Position numbers and translations under genes: made by a program
The notes under the pieces: generated by a model
The model's database searches: none
The model's input: only the letters and a program-made list of their open reading frames with translations
Told to the model about the DNA's origin: nothing
Shown here: positions 29,242 through 37,831 of the stretch, piece after piece
Position numbering within the stretch: the first letter of the stretch is position 1
Layout: the number at the start of each line of letters is the position of its first letter
Assembly (NCBI GenBank): GCA_900473175.1
Contig: UCKM01000009.1
Span: 1-64,000 of the forward strand
DNA: 64,000 nt
Reading direction: 5' to 3'
Source: Hyphomicrobiales bacterium
GTDB taxonomy: Bacteria > Pseudomonadota > Alphaproteobacteria > Rhizobiales > Rhizobiaceae

Positions 29242-30162
29242 ATGGTCATGACTATCGAAGAAACCGAGATCGCCTTGCCAGCCGTTAGCCAAGGTTTTGA
29301 GAAGCGGTGCTTACTCGTCCGCCTTGATCAACTGCTTCCCCGCAAAAGTCTTCCCAAGGGTGTGAAGCATAGCAAGAAATACCGCCAGATTGCCACGTCA
29401 ATTGTCGAAATTGGTCTGGTAGAACCACCTGTGATTGCGCGCGACCCCGGCAACTCCTCACTGTTTTTTATCCTTGATGGGCATCTGCGGATCGAAGTTC
29501 TGCGCGACTTAAATCAGACGGAGGTTGAATGCCTCATTTCTACAGACGACGAAGCCTTCACTTACAACAAACAAGTCAGTCGTCTGGCCGCTGTTCAAGA
29601 GCACGCCATGATTGTCAAGGCGTTAGAACAGGGCGTCCCAGAAGAACGGCTTGCCAGTATATTCGCTGTAAACATCGAGACCATCCGCCGGCGCAAGCGC
29701 ATGCTGAATGGCGTTTGTATCGAAGCCAGTGAGCTTTTGAAGGACAAGAACTGTCCAATGGCCGTTTTCGAGGTGCTGCGAAAGATGCAGGCTGTTCGGC
29801 AAATAGAAGCCGCCGAGCTTATGATAAACGCCAACAATTACTCGACCGCTTATATCGGCGCAATCTTGGCCGGAACGCCACAGGCTCAGTTAGCGGACCC
29901 CACTAAACCAAAACAGCTACGGGGAATGACGGTCGAGGCGATCGCGCGAATGGAAAAAGAACTTGCCCGGCTTCAACAGGGGATGAGCTCGATACAAGAA
30001 TCTTACGGCAAGGATCACTTGGAGCTGACCGTCATCAAAGGCTATATCAAACGACTATTAGGCAACGCGCGCGTCGTTAGCTATCTTTTGGCAACGCGGC
30101 CGGAATATGTGCCTGAGCTGCAAAGCGTGGTCGATATGACCTCCTCTTCAACCGACATCTAA
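29242..30162 (+). CDS. ParB/RepB-like protein
   Basis: Second ParB-type protein, 306 residues, starting at the base after the previous stop codon. It has a ParB N-terminal domain (about 27-115, with ILDGHLRIEVLRDL near 77 as the DGxxR box), a helix-turn-helix near 130 (PEERLASIFAVNIETIRRRK) and a helical C-terminal region like the RepB C-terminal domain of plasmid partition proteins. With its neighbour it forms an unequal ParB pair. The role with the recombinase is unknown; DNA bridging at recombination sites is an inference. Confidence 0.82.
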   Translation: MVMTIEETEIALPAVSQGFEKRCLLVRLDQLLPRKSLPKGVKHSKKYRQIATSIVEIGLVEPPVIARDPGNSSLFFILDGHLRIEVLRDLNQTEVECLISTDDEAFTYNKQVSRLAAVQEHAMIVKALEQGVPEERLASIFAVNIETIRRRKRMLNGVCIEASELLKDKNCPMAVFEVLRKMQAVRQIEAAELMINANNYSTAYIGAILAGTPQAQLADPTKPKQLRGMTVEAIARMEKELARLQQGMSSIQESYGKDHLELTVIKGYIKRLLGNARVVSYLLATRPEYVPELQSVVDMTSSSTDI

Positions 30163-30247
30163 GCGACCGCAGCGCAACGCCGCGCTTCCACTCCAAATTC
30201 ACACGCTCGGATCAAGGCATCATTTCAGCTCGCAACGTCGCTTTGGG

Positions 30248-30292
30248 ACTGATATTTCACCTCGCTTACGGTCCGCGCAGACCGGCGTGCGC
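30248..30292 (+). repeat. Dispersed repeat, copy 1
   Basis: ACTGATATTTC, 16 variable bases, then GCGCAGACCGGCGTGCGC. A second copy is at 32962-33007. It lies in the 272-bp gap after the ParB-like pair, which otherwise shows nothing recognisable. Confidence 0.6.
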
Positions 30293-30434
30293 TCGACCCG
30301 AAAACCCATGGGCTTCGCAGTGATCCAAACGCACAAAGCCAGTGCACACTTCTGAGAGACAACCAGTTTCGTTTATTCAAGGGCGAATGAGGGTCAGTGG
30401 TGGCGCATCTTCGCCAATGCTTTGGACCTCATCA

Positions 30435-30935
30435 CTAAACTGTAAGCTTCAGTGCCTTAGATATCTCGTCAAGCGTTGATCGTTCGGCATCACTCACCGG
30501 CACGCCGCCAAAGCCCAGGAAACCACCCTCGGTGGCAGCATTCGCTACCCGCTCGCTTATGCTTCGAAGCCACGCCTTGAAACCCGCTGCATCATCTGGA
30601 GCTTTTGTGTCAACCAGCGCAACGGTTTGGCTGAGTGTCTCCAGAATAGTGCTCTTCATCTCGGCCGCCTGCTTCCCCGCGAGCTTGCCCTTAATTATGT
30701 CGCGCGCCGCTCCGCGCCCCTCAGAGGTCTCGAAATCGGATACCACCGACTTGATCAAGGCATTCGAATTGGGATCGGTCTTGGCCGCGACCAGAGCGCT
30801 GCCGCTCGCCAGCCCCTCTTTGGCCATGCCAATCAGACCACTTGGGTCGGCTAGCGTGACCGCCATCCCCGCCAGCATGACGCTGCCAAGCACCTCGCTC
30901 CATTCCTCTGTGGTAAAATCTGTCTTGGTCGCCAT
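30435..30935 (-). CDS. Hypothetical protein, alanine-rich helical
   Basis: About 166 residues from the ATG at 30935 (GGGAG upstream; the frame is open to 30989). The sequence is soluble and helical with no signal peptide. Segments such as EEWSEVLGSVMLAGMAVTLAD and AARDIIKGKLAGKQAAEM recall the small hypothetical proteins common in rhizobial accessory regions. No catalytic motif is visible and I cannot assign a function. It is divergent from the thermonuclease-like gene. Confidence 0.65.
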   Translation of the reverse strand: MATKTDFTTEEWSEVLGSVMLAGMAVTLADPSGLIGMAKEGLASGSALVAAKTDPNSNALIKSVVSDFETSEGRGAARDIIKGKLAGKQAAEMKSTILETLSQTVALVDTKAPDDAAGFKAWLRSISERVANAATEGGFLGFGGVPVSDAERSTLDEISKALKLTV

Positions 30936-31164
30936 GGCAAATCTCCCTTTTCTCTTAATAAGGCCAATCTCCGCAAGCCAAGCACCCACGACATTATCAT
31001 CGCGCTATGCGATCTGGGAATCAACGCAATTCGCTATTAGGGCCAAGCCTTTAAGAGACAAGTTGCGCACTGCGGGCTTTGGCTCAGTCCCCCAAACTTT
31101 AACTGATTTCTCAAGCTGTCCTTTATGGCTCGCGTTCTATCCTTGGTTGCAAAGGAGGGAACGC

Positions 31165-31746
31165 ATGAGTGATCGCCCGAGATTGGTCGTAGACAACCAG
31201 GTCAAAAAGAAACGGCCGTCGCCGTGGCAAAGTAATGCATCGCCGTGGATAGACGAATTGCAACGCGAGCGGCCCCGCCCAAGATGGGGACAGCGTGTCA
31301 AATTTACGTTCGCTTCCCTTGTCATGGGCGCAACCGTGCTCGCCGGTGTCTTTGCTTTGCGTTTTGATATGGGTTCCGGTGGTGAGCGACCCCTCTCCCT
31401 TGTTAATCCGTTCGTTGCTAAGACGGCGCTCTATGTCGTCGACGGCGATACCATTCACTACAATGGCGAAAAGATTCGAATAGCTAATATCGATACGCCA
31501 GAAATCAGCGGTGCGAAGTGCGATACGGAGTTGAAGCGTGGCCTGGATGCCAAGGCCGCCCTCAAACATCTTCTAGAAGGCGAGCGCCTGGAAGTTCGGC
31601 GCGGCGACCCAACAACAGGTCGGACCATCGATAAGTATGGTCGAACCTTGGCGCTTGTATCGATACGCGGTCGTGACGTCGGAACGATTCTCATCCAGCA
31701 GCGCCATGCGCGACCTTGGGTTGGACGCCGGATGCCATGGTGTTGA
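31165..31746 (+). CDS. Membrane-anchored thermonuclease family protein
   Basis: Staphylococcal-nuclease-like protein of 193 residues. A transmembrane helix lies near residues 48-66 and anchors the C-terminal nuclease domain outside. Key residues are visible: DGDT at 93-96, R105 and D110/E113 in IRIANIDTPE, and R160 in KYGRTLALV, corresponding to the calcium-binding and catalytic residues of the family. The end ARPWVGRRMPWC is typical of rhizobial members. A very good AAGGAGGG precedes the ATG at 31165; the longer upstream open frame is an antisense shadow of the neighbouring gene. Confidence 0.87.
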   Translation: MSDRPRLVVDNQVKKKRPSPWQSNASPWIDELQRERPRPRWGQRVKFTFASLVMGATVLAGVFALRFDMGSGGERPLSLVNPFVAKTALYVVDGDTIHYNGEKIRIANIDTPEISGAKCDTELKRGLDAKAALKHLLEGERLEVRRGDPTTGRTIDKYGRTLALVSIRGRDVGTILIQQRHARPWVGRRMPWC

Positions 31747-32105
31747 CTGGCCTCATTCCTTAGGAAATCGTGGCTGTCGTGTGTGACAGCTGACGGTTGA
31801 GAGCGGACATCCTAAGAGTAAATGGCTGGTATCTCGAGCCACAGCCAGTGCCGGAGCGCCCCGCTGGAGATGTGACGGATGGGACATGCCAGTGCGATAA
31901 CCACTGCCCCAACTGCCGGCAAAGCTATCCGAGAGTTGAAGCCAAGCCGTTGGGGTCCCGGATACCCAATGTTGACTGAACTTCGCGCCTTACAGAACTT
32001 GCCGTAGATAACAACATAGCAAAGCGTTAGCGCCACGCTCTGCCGATCATCGACATGAGCGCGCCATGGTGCGATACTCAAATGGTTTTTCCATGGGAGG
32101 TGACT
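31747..32105. other. Intergenic stretch without a clear gene
   Basis: Short open frames exist on both strands, including a 42-codon plus-strand frame near 31878 and an 89-codon minus-strand frame, but none has convincing sequence or context. Possible decayed coding DNA. Confidence 0.35.
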
Positions 32106-32606
32106 ATGTTTCGCATCCTGACTTTGGCATCCCCGCTCCTGGCTTTCGCGATCGGCAGTGCAAGTGCCGAAGACACCAGCAATTGTCCGAACGCGGCCGA
32201 GCTCATTAATAAGTCCGGCGTCAACAACGTTGAGCTAGCAAAGGCGATAAAATGCCTGACCAAAGGTCTCGACAAACAATCCACGGATAAGACGAAAACC
32301 AGTGCCGGCGCCATCATCCAGCTTGCCAATAAAATCATCGGCAATGGCTCGCCCGCTGTGGCGCCTACCAACAAGAATGTTGGGATGCTAGCTGCTGCTG
32401 TAAGCACGATCGATCCCAAAACTGAGCCGAAGGCTACCGATCCCAATCGCGAGCATGCCGGTAATATTATCTGCCAAGCAAGCGTGTTGCGTAGTGAAAG
32501 CCCTTTCGCCGATTCCCGGCTGCCGAAGGACTTCAAATGTGCGGATATGAAGGAACCTGCGGACGCCATCATCCAGCTCGCCAATAAGATTATTGGCAAC
32601 GGTTAA
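32106..32606 (+). CDS. Exported protein with internal 13-residue repeat
   Basis: 166 residues with a clear signal peptide (1-22, cleavage after SASAE region) and a strong GGAGG site. The sequence AIIQLANKIIGNG occurs twice, at residues 69-81 and as the very last 13 residues (154-166). Four cysteines could form disulphides (CP near 27, C50 and two in the C-terminal half). No known family recognised; a small secreted or periplasmic protein. Confidence 0.65.
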   Translation: MFRILTLASPLLAFAIGSASAEDTSNCPNAAELINKSGVNNVELAKAIKCLTKGLDKQSTDKTKTSAGAIIQLANKIIGNGSPAVAPTNKNVGMLAAAVSTIDPKTEPKATDPNREHAGNIICQASVLRSESPFADSRLPKDFKCADMKEPADAIIQLANKIIGNG

Positions 32607-32635
32607 GGCAATGTTTCGCTCGACTATTGCCTACC

Positions 32636-32863
32636 TTACCATCCGGGATTTGACGATCCCGCAAGATGTGCAAGCAAGGCAGCGCCGGCCTGCTCAGCCA
32701 ACTTTCGCGTCTTGAACGGGCCACCGAGGCGTTTGCTATCCATGCCTTCGACATACCATCCATCAGACGCTTGTCTGCACCAACCGATCTGAACGTCTCC
32801 ACTGACGGCGACGAAGCCCCACAAGTCTGGTTCGGCCTTTTCCAGCGAAATGGGATAGTGCAT
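32636..32863 (-). CDS. Hypothetical small protein
   Basis: 75 residues from the ATG at 32863, preceded by GGAGG at good spacing; the frame is open to 32896. Contains WGFVAVSGDVQIGWC and FKTRKLAEQAGAALLAHLAG. Nothing recognised. It is convergent with the repeat-containing exported protein. Confidence 0.5.
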   Translation of the reverse strand: MHYPISLEKAEPDLWGFVAVSGDVQIGWCRQASDGWYVEGMDSKRLGGPFKTRKLAEQAGAALLAHLAGSSNPGW

Positions 32864-32961
32864 AACGGCCTCCATCGCATGGGGTGCTTGGATCACGTCG
32901 GATAGTATAACGAAGAGTGGCGCGCGGCAGCCCCAAAATTTGCATAACGTCCCATTATGGA

Positions 32962-33007
32962 ACTGATATTTCCCGACGCTGAACTGTCAGCGCAGACCGG
33001 CGTGCGC
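32962..33007 (+). repeat. Dispersed repeat, copy 2
   Basis: ACTGATATTTC, 17 variable bases, then GCGCAGACCGGCGTGCGC at 32990-33007, identical to the core of the copy at 30248-30292. Confidence 0.6.
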
Positions 33008-33063
33008 GCAGCCGCAAAGACCATCGACCCTGGGTTCGATGACGTCACGCAATGACGCGCTAT

Positions 33064-34359
33064 TTATTCTAGGCTGATGATCGAGGCCGGTGCAAATGTT
33101 TGCATCTTTTTGACCCCCGTCACCATGCCCTGGCCGAAGATCGGTTTCCCGACCGCGCCCTTCAGCCAACACTCGCTCTTGCGCTGGATGAAGGTGAAGG
33201 CGATGCAGCGGTTGTCGGCAATACAGGCCAAACGACACTGTTGCGCCGTGCCGCCCTTTTGCGATGGCCGCGACGAGAGATCACCGCCGGGCAAATCCAC
33301 GTCTTTGAACAGCGCCAATTTAGGGTCGATCGTGCCCATCGAGAACTGTTGTGGATCCGGATCGGCGCTGCTGAGAAATTTACCAGAGACCGCGACCGCA
33401 TTGCCGTCAGCGGTTCCTTCACTCGATTTGAGGAAACAATTCGGACCCCGCGCGCCACGCGGATTGGCGTTGAAAGTGAATGCCTTGCACTGACCGTTCA
33501 TCGAAAGACAGCTCTTGGCGCACTGCGCCGCGTCGCTGGTGCGCAGCGAAGAGATATCGTCACCGAATAGATCGAGACCGGTATAGACCGCCATACGCGT
33601 TGGCCGTTTGGCATACTCTTCGATCGCCGACAGTTTCGCCTGGGCTGGACCGCTCAACGCTTCCGGTGCGGTTTGCGCCGGAACACCAGATGGCGCCACA
33701 ACCACCGGCGTGGGCGGGCTCGATGCAGCCCCATCGGGTTCGAATTCGTGTTCGGCGGTTTTAACTGCGTCAGCTGGTGCCGGCGTTCCCGGCTTGCGAT
33801 TGATGTTAAAACGCGCAACCTCCTCTTGCGAGAAGACGTGCATGTCCTTCGGCGGAGTTCGAAACATCACGGTAAGCACTTCAGTTGGCGTGTTGAAGCG
33901 GTTTAGGACGTCAAGAATGTCGGAAATCGAGTATTGTGCACTAACAAGATTGCCACTGTCATTTGAGATTTGGTGCACGCCAAGTTCTCCATCAACCTGG
34001 CGCTCATTGCCGGCGAGGAAGATGTAAGCACAGGCGGAATAGCACCCGGAGCCTTTCGGAATGAACGTCGCAAGATTGCGCTGATGCACGTCATCGGCGA
34101 TGAGTAGTGCCATCTCTACCGTTCCGCCTGGACTATTCAGAACGAAGAGCTTCGCATTCGGTGCGGCCTGTAGCACGCGGCGAAAATCAAGCGCTGCTCC
34201 AACGCCGATCTCGCCGTTCAATGCGATGACATCTGGATGGCCGTCATTAACTGAGAAAGGCCCAAAGGATCGCTCCGCTGCGAAACCAGCGGCAGTGAAG
34301 GACATCAAAAACAAAAGAACCGACAACAGTCGGCGGACTCCTACGCACACACGCATCAC
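33064..34359 (-). CDS. Exported ClpP-like protein with two PAN/Apple-like domains
   Basis: 431 residues. A signal peptide covers about residues 1-28. Next is a ClpP/crotonase-fold domain (about 35-190) of the COG3904 periplasmic protein type, with LNSPGGTVEMA and GCYSACAYIFLAG, the serine in CYSAC being where such proteins carry the catalytic serine, and GVHQ further on. A Pro/Ala linker leads to two cysteine-rich modules of PAN/Apple character (about 260-340 and 355-430; QCAKSC...C and QCRLAC...C...C). This suggests a secreted protease or adhesion protein. Domain assignments are from motif reading, moderate to good. Confidence 0.75.
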   Translation of the reverse strand: MMRVCVGVRRLLSVLLFLMSFTAAGFAAERSFGPFSVNDGHPDVIALNGEIGVGAALDFRRVLQAAPNAKLFVLNSPGGTVEMALLIADDVHQRNLATFIPKGSGCYSACAYIFLAGNERQVDGELGVHQISNDSGNLVSAQYSISDILDVLNRFNTPTEVLTVMFRTPPKDMHVFSQEEVARFNINRKPGTPAPADAVKTAEHEFEPDGAASSPPTPVVVAPSGVPAQTAPEALSGPAQAKLSAIEEYAKRPTRMAVYTGLDLFGDDISSLRTSDAAQCAKSCLSMNGQCKAFTFNANPRGARGPNCFLKSSEGTADGNAVAVSGKFLSSADPDPQQFSMGTIDPKLALFKDVDLPGGDLSSRPSQKGGTAQQCRLACIADNRCIAFTFIQRKSECWLKGAVGKPIFGQGMVTGVKKMQTFAPASIISLE

Positions 34360-34517
34360 TCACGCCCCCCGGCGCCATTTTTTTCTTATTAGAGCATCAA
34401 TTGCGGGAGTTTTTCAAGTTCGGTGACCCTCACACGTTTGGAGGATGCTGATGCGTAAGCCAATCAGTCGTGGGCTCGCGGCTGTTCTGCCACCGCAAAA
34501 AAGTCTGACAGATATCT

Positions 34518-35360
34518 TTATTGCTCAGCCTTGTCCCCAGGACGATAGCCGGCTTCACGCGCAATACGTCCAAGGATGCCCTTAACCGTCACATCGAGTT
34601 GCCCTCCGGCGGAATAGTCGGCGGGCGTCACATAGTTCGCTCGATCTTCGGCGATAAGGCGGCCGATCTTGTCTTGAGTAGCGACTTCAACCCACTTTTT
34701 CGGGTCGAAAACTGCAATTGCCCACCCGCCTTGATACCGAACCATCTTCATCGATGGGATGTCTGTGTCGCCATCGCCGATGAAGATCATTCGTTCAAAG
34801 GGCACAGTTCGCTCTTCCAGGGGTATCCATTGGTTAATTGCAGCATTGTCCCAACTGTTGTTAATGCCTTTATTGATCCGGAACAAAAACTGAGTCTTAT
34901 TCGTATAGTTAACAGCCAAAGCGGGCCATTCCGCCGCTCCACTCTCGTCGTATGCAAACCCAGAGGCGAATACGCCTTTGAAGCACGCCCGTATAGAACA
35001 GCCCTCGATCATCTCGCGAATACCAGACGAGACGACATAGTGTTCCAATACGAGTTCTCGCTCCGACGCATACTGGTTGATTCGATCAAACCATTCTTTT
35101 ACGCCTTCGAACAGCGGTAGCTTCGCCCCATGTCGCTTCAGCGCATCTCGAGTAACGGGCTTTTTTGCCTTGCGGATCATCATTTGCATGTAAACGAGGA
35201 TTTCATCGGCATCTTGCGTTTTGGTCAGAGCTTTTACTTCGGCCCAAAACTCAGCAGAACTCTCATACCCAAGTTCCGCTAAATAGGAATGTTCTTGCAT
35301 CGCTCCTGGCGAAAGTGTTCCGTCGAAGTCGTATACAATTGCCGCACGTTTTGAAGTCAT
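34518..35360 (-). CDS. HAD-superfamily hydrolase
   Basis: 280 residues from the ATG at 35360 (the frame is open to 35411). HAD motif I is YDFDGTLSPG (nucleophile D11, acid D13), motif II is in VVSSGIREM, and motif IV is FIGDGDTDIPSMKMV. The long cap contains MQEHSYLAELGYESSAEFW, a pattern I associate with HAD proteins of genomic islands. It lies 69 bp after the HEPN-like gene on the same strand and could belong to the same unit; substrate unknown. Base composition is visibly more AT-rich than the chromosome. Confidence 0.8.
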   Translation of the reverse strand: MTSKRAAIVYDFDGTLSPGAMQEHSYLAELGYESSAEFWAEVKALTKTQDADEILVYMQMMIRKAKKPVTRDALKRHGAKLPLFEGVKEWFDRINQYASERELVLEHYVVSSGIREMIEGCSIRACFKGVFASGFAYDESGAAEWPALAVNYTNKTQFLFRINKGINNSWDNAAINQWIPLEERTVPFERMIFIGDGDTDIPSMKMVRYQGGWAIAVFDPKKWVEVATQDKIGRLIAEDRANYVTPADYSAGGQLDVTVKGILGRIAREAGYRPGDKAEQ

Positions 35361-35429
35361 GATGTTATTCTCTAGTTCTTTCTTTTGGGTGATTGTAGCA
35401 AGCTGGAACAAGCTACCGTATTACAACCG

Positions 35430-36323
35430 CTAAATATATCGCGATGCATTTTGCTCGATAATCACACATACTACCAATGTAAACCAGTTTAGTGCAGGCT
35501 TTACTATTGGCCGGCATACCAGATCGGCACCCTTAAGAGCATCTATATCGAAATTTTGTTTTGAAAGCGTATTGTGAAACAACCGGTTCCGGAACGATGC
35601 GAAGAACGAAACAAATTCGCTGAACGGGATTGCGATGTAACTCCCCGCCTTATCGATCGTCGCCTTCAATTTCTCCTCTGTAATTATGCAACATTCAATC
35701 TGCTTCGTGTATTCGTTGTCCCATTGTAAATCCCCTGTAGAATAGAATACTTTAATAACGTGCCCGCCATATCCTCCCGATTTAGCTACCACCTCTATGA
35801 ATTTTTTAAATATAGCCAAATCCCCGTCTCTTGGATTTTGAGGAAGCTCCTTTAAAAACTGGAGAGCCTTGAGATAGTCATGCTCGCTTCCCGCATAAAA
35901 TAGGGGTAGGGCCACAGACACCATCTCGATTAAACGGTAGATATGTAAAAAACAAATCAGGTATTCATTATTGTGCAATGCCGCTATCGCCAGCGTCAAT
36001 TCGCCTTTTAAGTTATCCCAAAAACCTTTATTATAGTTTTTTGCTTTGTTTAAATAAACCTCTGTATCTTCTTTAGTCAAATCCCCATCAAAGGCTGAGA
36101 GTATTATCTCGCTAATGCTGTTTTTTTTGAGTCGGCGTTTCGCCTCGGTCAAATGGCAATATCTTGGCTTTATTACAACCTTCGTAGTCTTGTTTTCTAA
36201 GTCTATTGTTCCGCACAGCAAGCGGAGGCACTCAAACACAGGTATTCCATCTACGTTTACACTGAACGGCTTTTGAGAGCCCAAATTTGCCAACGCGTCT
36301 TTCAACTTGTAGCTTTTTGGCAT
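35430..36323 (-). CDS. HEPN-like protein of unknown function
   Basis: 297 residues, AT-rich gene. The C-terminal part has FASFRNRLFHN, giving R245-x4-H250, the motif of HEPN-superfamily ribonucleases or toxins, preceded by a hydrophobic helix-rich section (ICFLHIYRLIEMVSVALPLFY near 122-142) as in HEPN helix bundles. The N-terminal 100 residues are basic with no domain I can name. It starts one base after the stop of the DGQHR-like gene, so the two are translationally linked. HEPN assignment is from motif and helix pattern only and needs a profile search. Confidence 0.6.
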   Translation of the reverse strand: MPKSYKLKDALANLGSQKPFSVNVDGIPVFECLRLLCGTIDLENKTTKVVIKPRYCHLTEAKRRLKKNSISEIILSAFDGDLTKEDTEVYLNKAKNYNKGFWDNLKGELTLAIAALHNNEYLICFLHIYRLIEMVSVALPLFYAGSEHDYLKALQFLKELPQNPRDGDLAIFKKFIEVVAKSGGYGGHVIKVFYSTGDLQWDNEYTKQIECCIITEEKLKATIDKAGSYIAIPFSEFVSFFASFRNRLFHNTLSKQNFDIDALKGADLVCRPIVKPALNWFTLVVCVIIEQNASRYI

Positions 36324-36324
36324 G

Positions 36325-37353
36325 CTATTCTGACAATGTCTGCTGGAAGAAGACGTTCTCTAACTGCTCGGTTTCGAAGTTCCGGTATTCCTCCAATTCC
36401 GATATGAACAGCGCACTTAGCTCACGTCTGTATTTTCCGACGTTTACTTTCGATGGATTTATCGCCTCAAATGCCTTTTCGAAAAGAAGTATACTTAACC
36501 TGAATTCTTCTAAGTTCATTTCCCTTATAAACAATAGAGATTTCTTGGCGCCCAACGTAAATCCAATAAGATTATTAAGCTGACGCAGCCATTCTTTATT
36601 TTCGTTTAGTTCCTGCAATCGACCAATCTCGGCAAGAATATCCGAAAACGTAAACGTTTCTTCGGAAACTCTGGAGTCCATTACTTTCCCAACGAGTATC
36701 TCGTCGAGCTTACTTTCGATAATTTTCGAGTTTTGATTATGGGGACTATTTGATAGGTAAGCCGTATAGGCTTCCGAGACATCTGACATTCTGAAGGCAC
36801 CTGAGATTTTGGTGCCTTCCGTTTGTTTTTCGCTGGAAATCGGGAGGTTGATTCCCGAGAGATCGAGTGCGCCCTTAGTAAGCATTTCAATTTGATGCCG
36901 AGCAGTCATTGGCTTCTGCCCGTTATTAAGCGTTATCATTCTATAAAGTAGAAGATCGTATCTCTCGGCGATTATAACATTAACATATAGTGGTCTCGCC
37001 GCGTTAAAGTCCGGGTTATCACTACAGTCCTTGAGCGAAATCAGACGTTGCATGCCATCTAAGATGTAGCCGGCCTCTATGTTTGCATTTACGTATGGTT
37101 CGATTAGGGCGCGGTCCATGCTATTGGAAAGCGCAGTGTCTATGAATGCGAGGGTGATCGGCGGCATGACACAACCGGTAACAATATCAGCCCTAAGTCT
37201 CTCGTAAAATTTCTTGGACTGCGCTTTTCGCTGCTCGCCAAACCTGTCCAACAACGGATAAAGACTATCAATACTATAGCTATATGTCGTAATACCTGAT
37301 GAGAACGAACTCCTAATTACGTCATCCCTAGAACTATGAAATATTTGTATCAT
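36325..37353 (-). CDS. DGQHR/DndB-like protein of unknown function
   Basis: 342 residues, AT-rich. Contains LDGMQRLISL (98-107) where DGQHR-domain proteins such as DndB have DGQHR-x-L, followed by LNNGQKPMT (142-150), the position of the second conserved block (N..QKP) of that superfamily, which also covers ParB/DUF262-like folds. DndB is a regulator in DNA phosphorothioation, but no dnd genes are here, so the function is open. It forms a tight pair with the HEPN-like gene downstream. Relationship is remote and inferred from motifs. Confidence 0.55.
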   Translation of the reverse strand: MIQIFHSSRDDVIRSSFSSGITTYSYSIDSLYPLLDRFGEQRKAQSKKFYERLRADIVTGCVMPPITLAFIDTALSNSMDRALIEPYVNANIEAGYILDGMQRLISLKDCSDNPDFNAARPLYVNVIIAERYDLLLYRMITLNNGQKPMTARHQIEMLTKGALDLSGINLPISSEKQTEGTKISGAFRMSDVSEAYTAYLSNSPHNQNSKIIESKLDEILVGKVMDSRVSEETFTFSDILAEIGRLQELNENKEWLRQLNNLIGFTLGAKKSLLFIREMNLEEFRLSILLFEKAFEAINPSKVNVGKYRRELSALFISELEEYRNFETEQLENVFFQQTLSE

Positions 37354-37571
37354 ATTGTTGGCCTCAGATAGGCAATATCTATTTTAGCTCGCACCTCTGC
37401 CTGCTCCGTATTTGTTAAAGCCGCCAGTTTTTCGTTGGCATAATTGCTAATAGGCCTATTTAATTCAAGTGACCGCGGTTTTATTAGGTATAGGTATTGC
37501 GTCTTATCCCCATTAAAGGAAATAGACGAGCGGATGGCTCACCCAGAAGCCTTGTGGAGCACGTAAAAATC

Positions 37572-37590
37572 GCTGCCTAATTAAGGCAGC
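37572..37590 (+). other. Anticodon-arm-like hairpin, possible integrase core site
   Basis: CTGCC (37573-37577), TAATTAA, GGCAG (37585-37589). The geometry and arms are exactly those of the tRNA-Arg(CCG) anticodon arm (CTGCC-N7-GGCAG), with a different 7-nt loop. It lies six bases before the integrase remnant. Confidence 0.4.
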
Positions 37591-37595
37591 ACTCA

Positions 37596-37750
37596 CTGGC
37601 AAAAATTCGCAAGCTTCGAGGCCGCTGGCAAGGGACAGGTCAGACGTTAAGGCATGTAACCCCGGGCCAAAAGCTTTGATAGCAAAGGCGAGGCGGAAAA
37701 GTGGCGCGCAATCTCAAGGCACAGCTTGATCGATGCGGAGCTATGCCAGA
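37596..37750 (+). pseudogene. Decayed start of a tyrosine integrase gene
   Basis: About 155 bp clearly matching the first about 157 bp of the intact integrase gene at 39280, starting CTGGCAAAAATTCGCAAGC against ATGGCAACAATTCGCAAGC. The start codon is lost, an extra G gives a frameshift near 37630, a G is missing near 37710 and a TAA has arisen. The copy then stops abruptly, so only the N-terminal region (about 52 codons) remains. Confidence 0.85.
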
Positions 37751-37831
37751 TATCTATGAGTGGAAAGGCTTCGATCTGATGCAGCCTGTTCCGGATAGTC
37801 CGGTCGACCAGCGCTAAAACAGGAGAGTTGA

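Noticed and set aside
30532..31164. N-terminal extension of the thermonuclease open frame
   Set aside because: Lies antisense to the 30435-30935 gene; the ATG at 31165 with AAGGAGGG is a much better start.
31812..32081. 89-codon minus-strand open frame with a hydrophobic middle
   Set aside because: Weak start context, and the region has similar open frames on the other strand.
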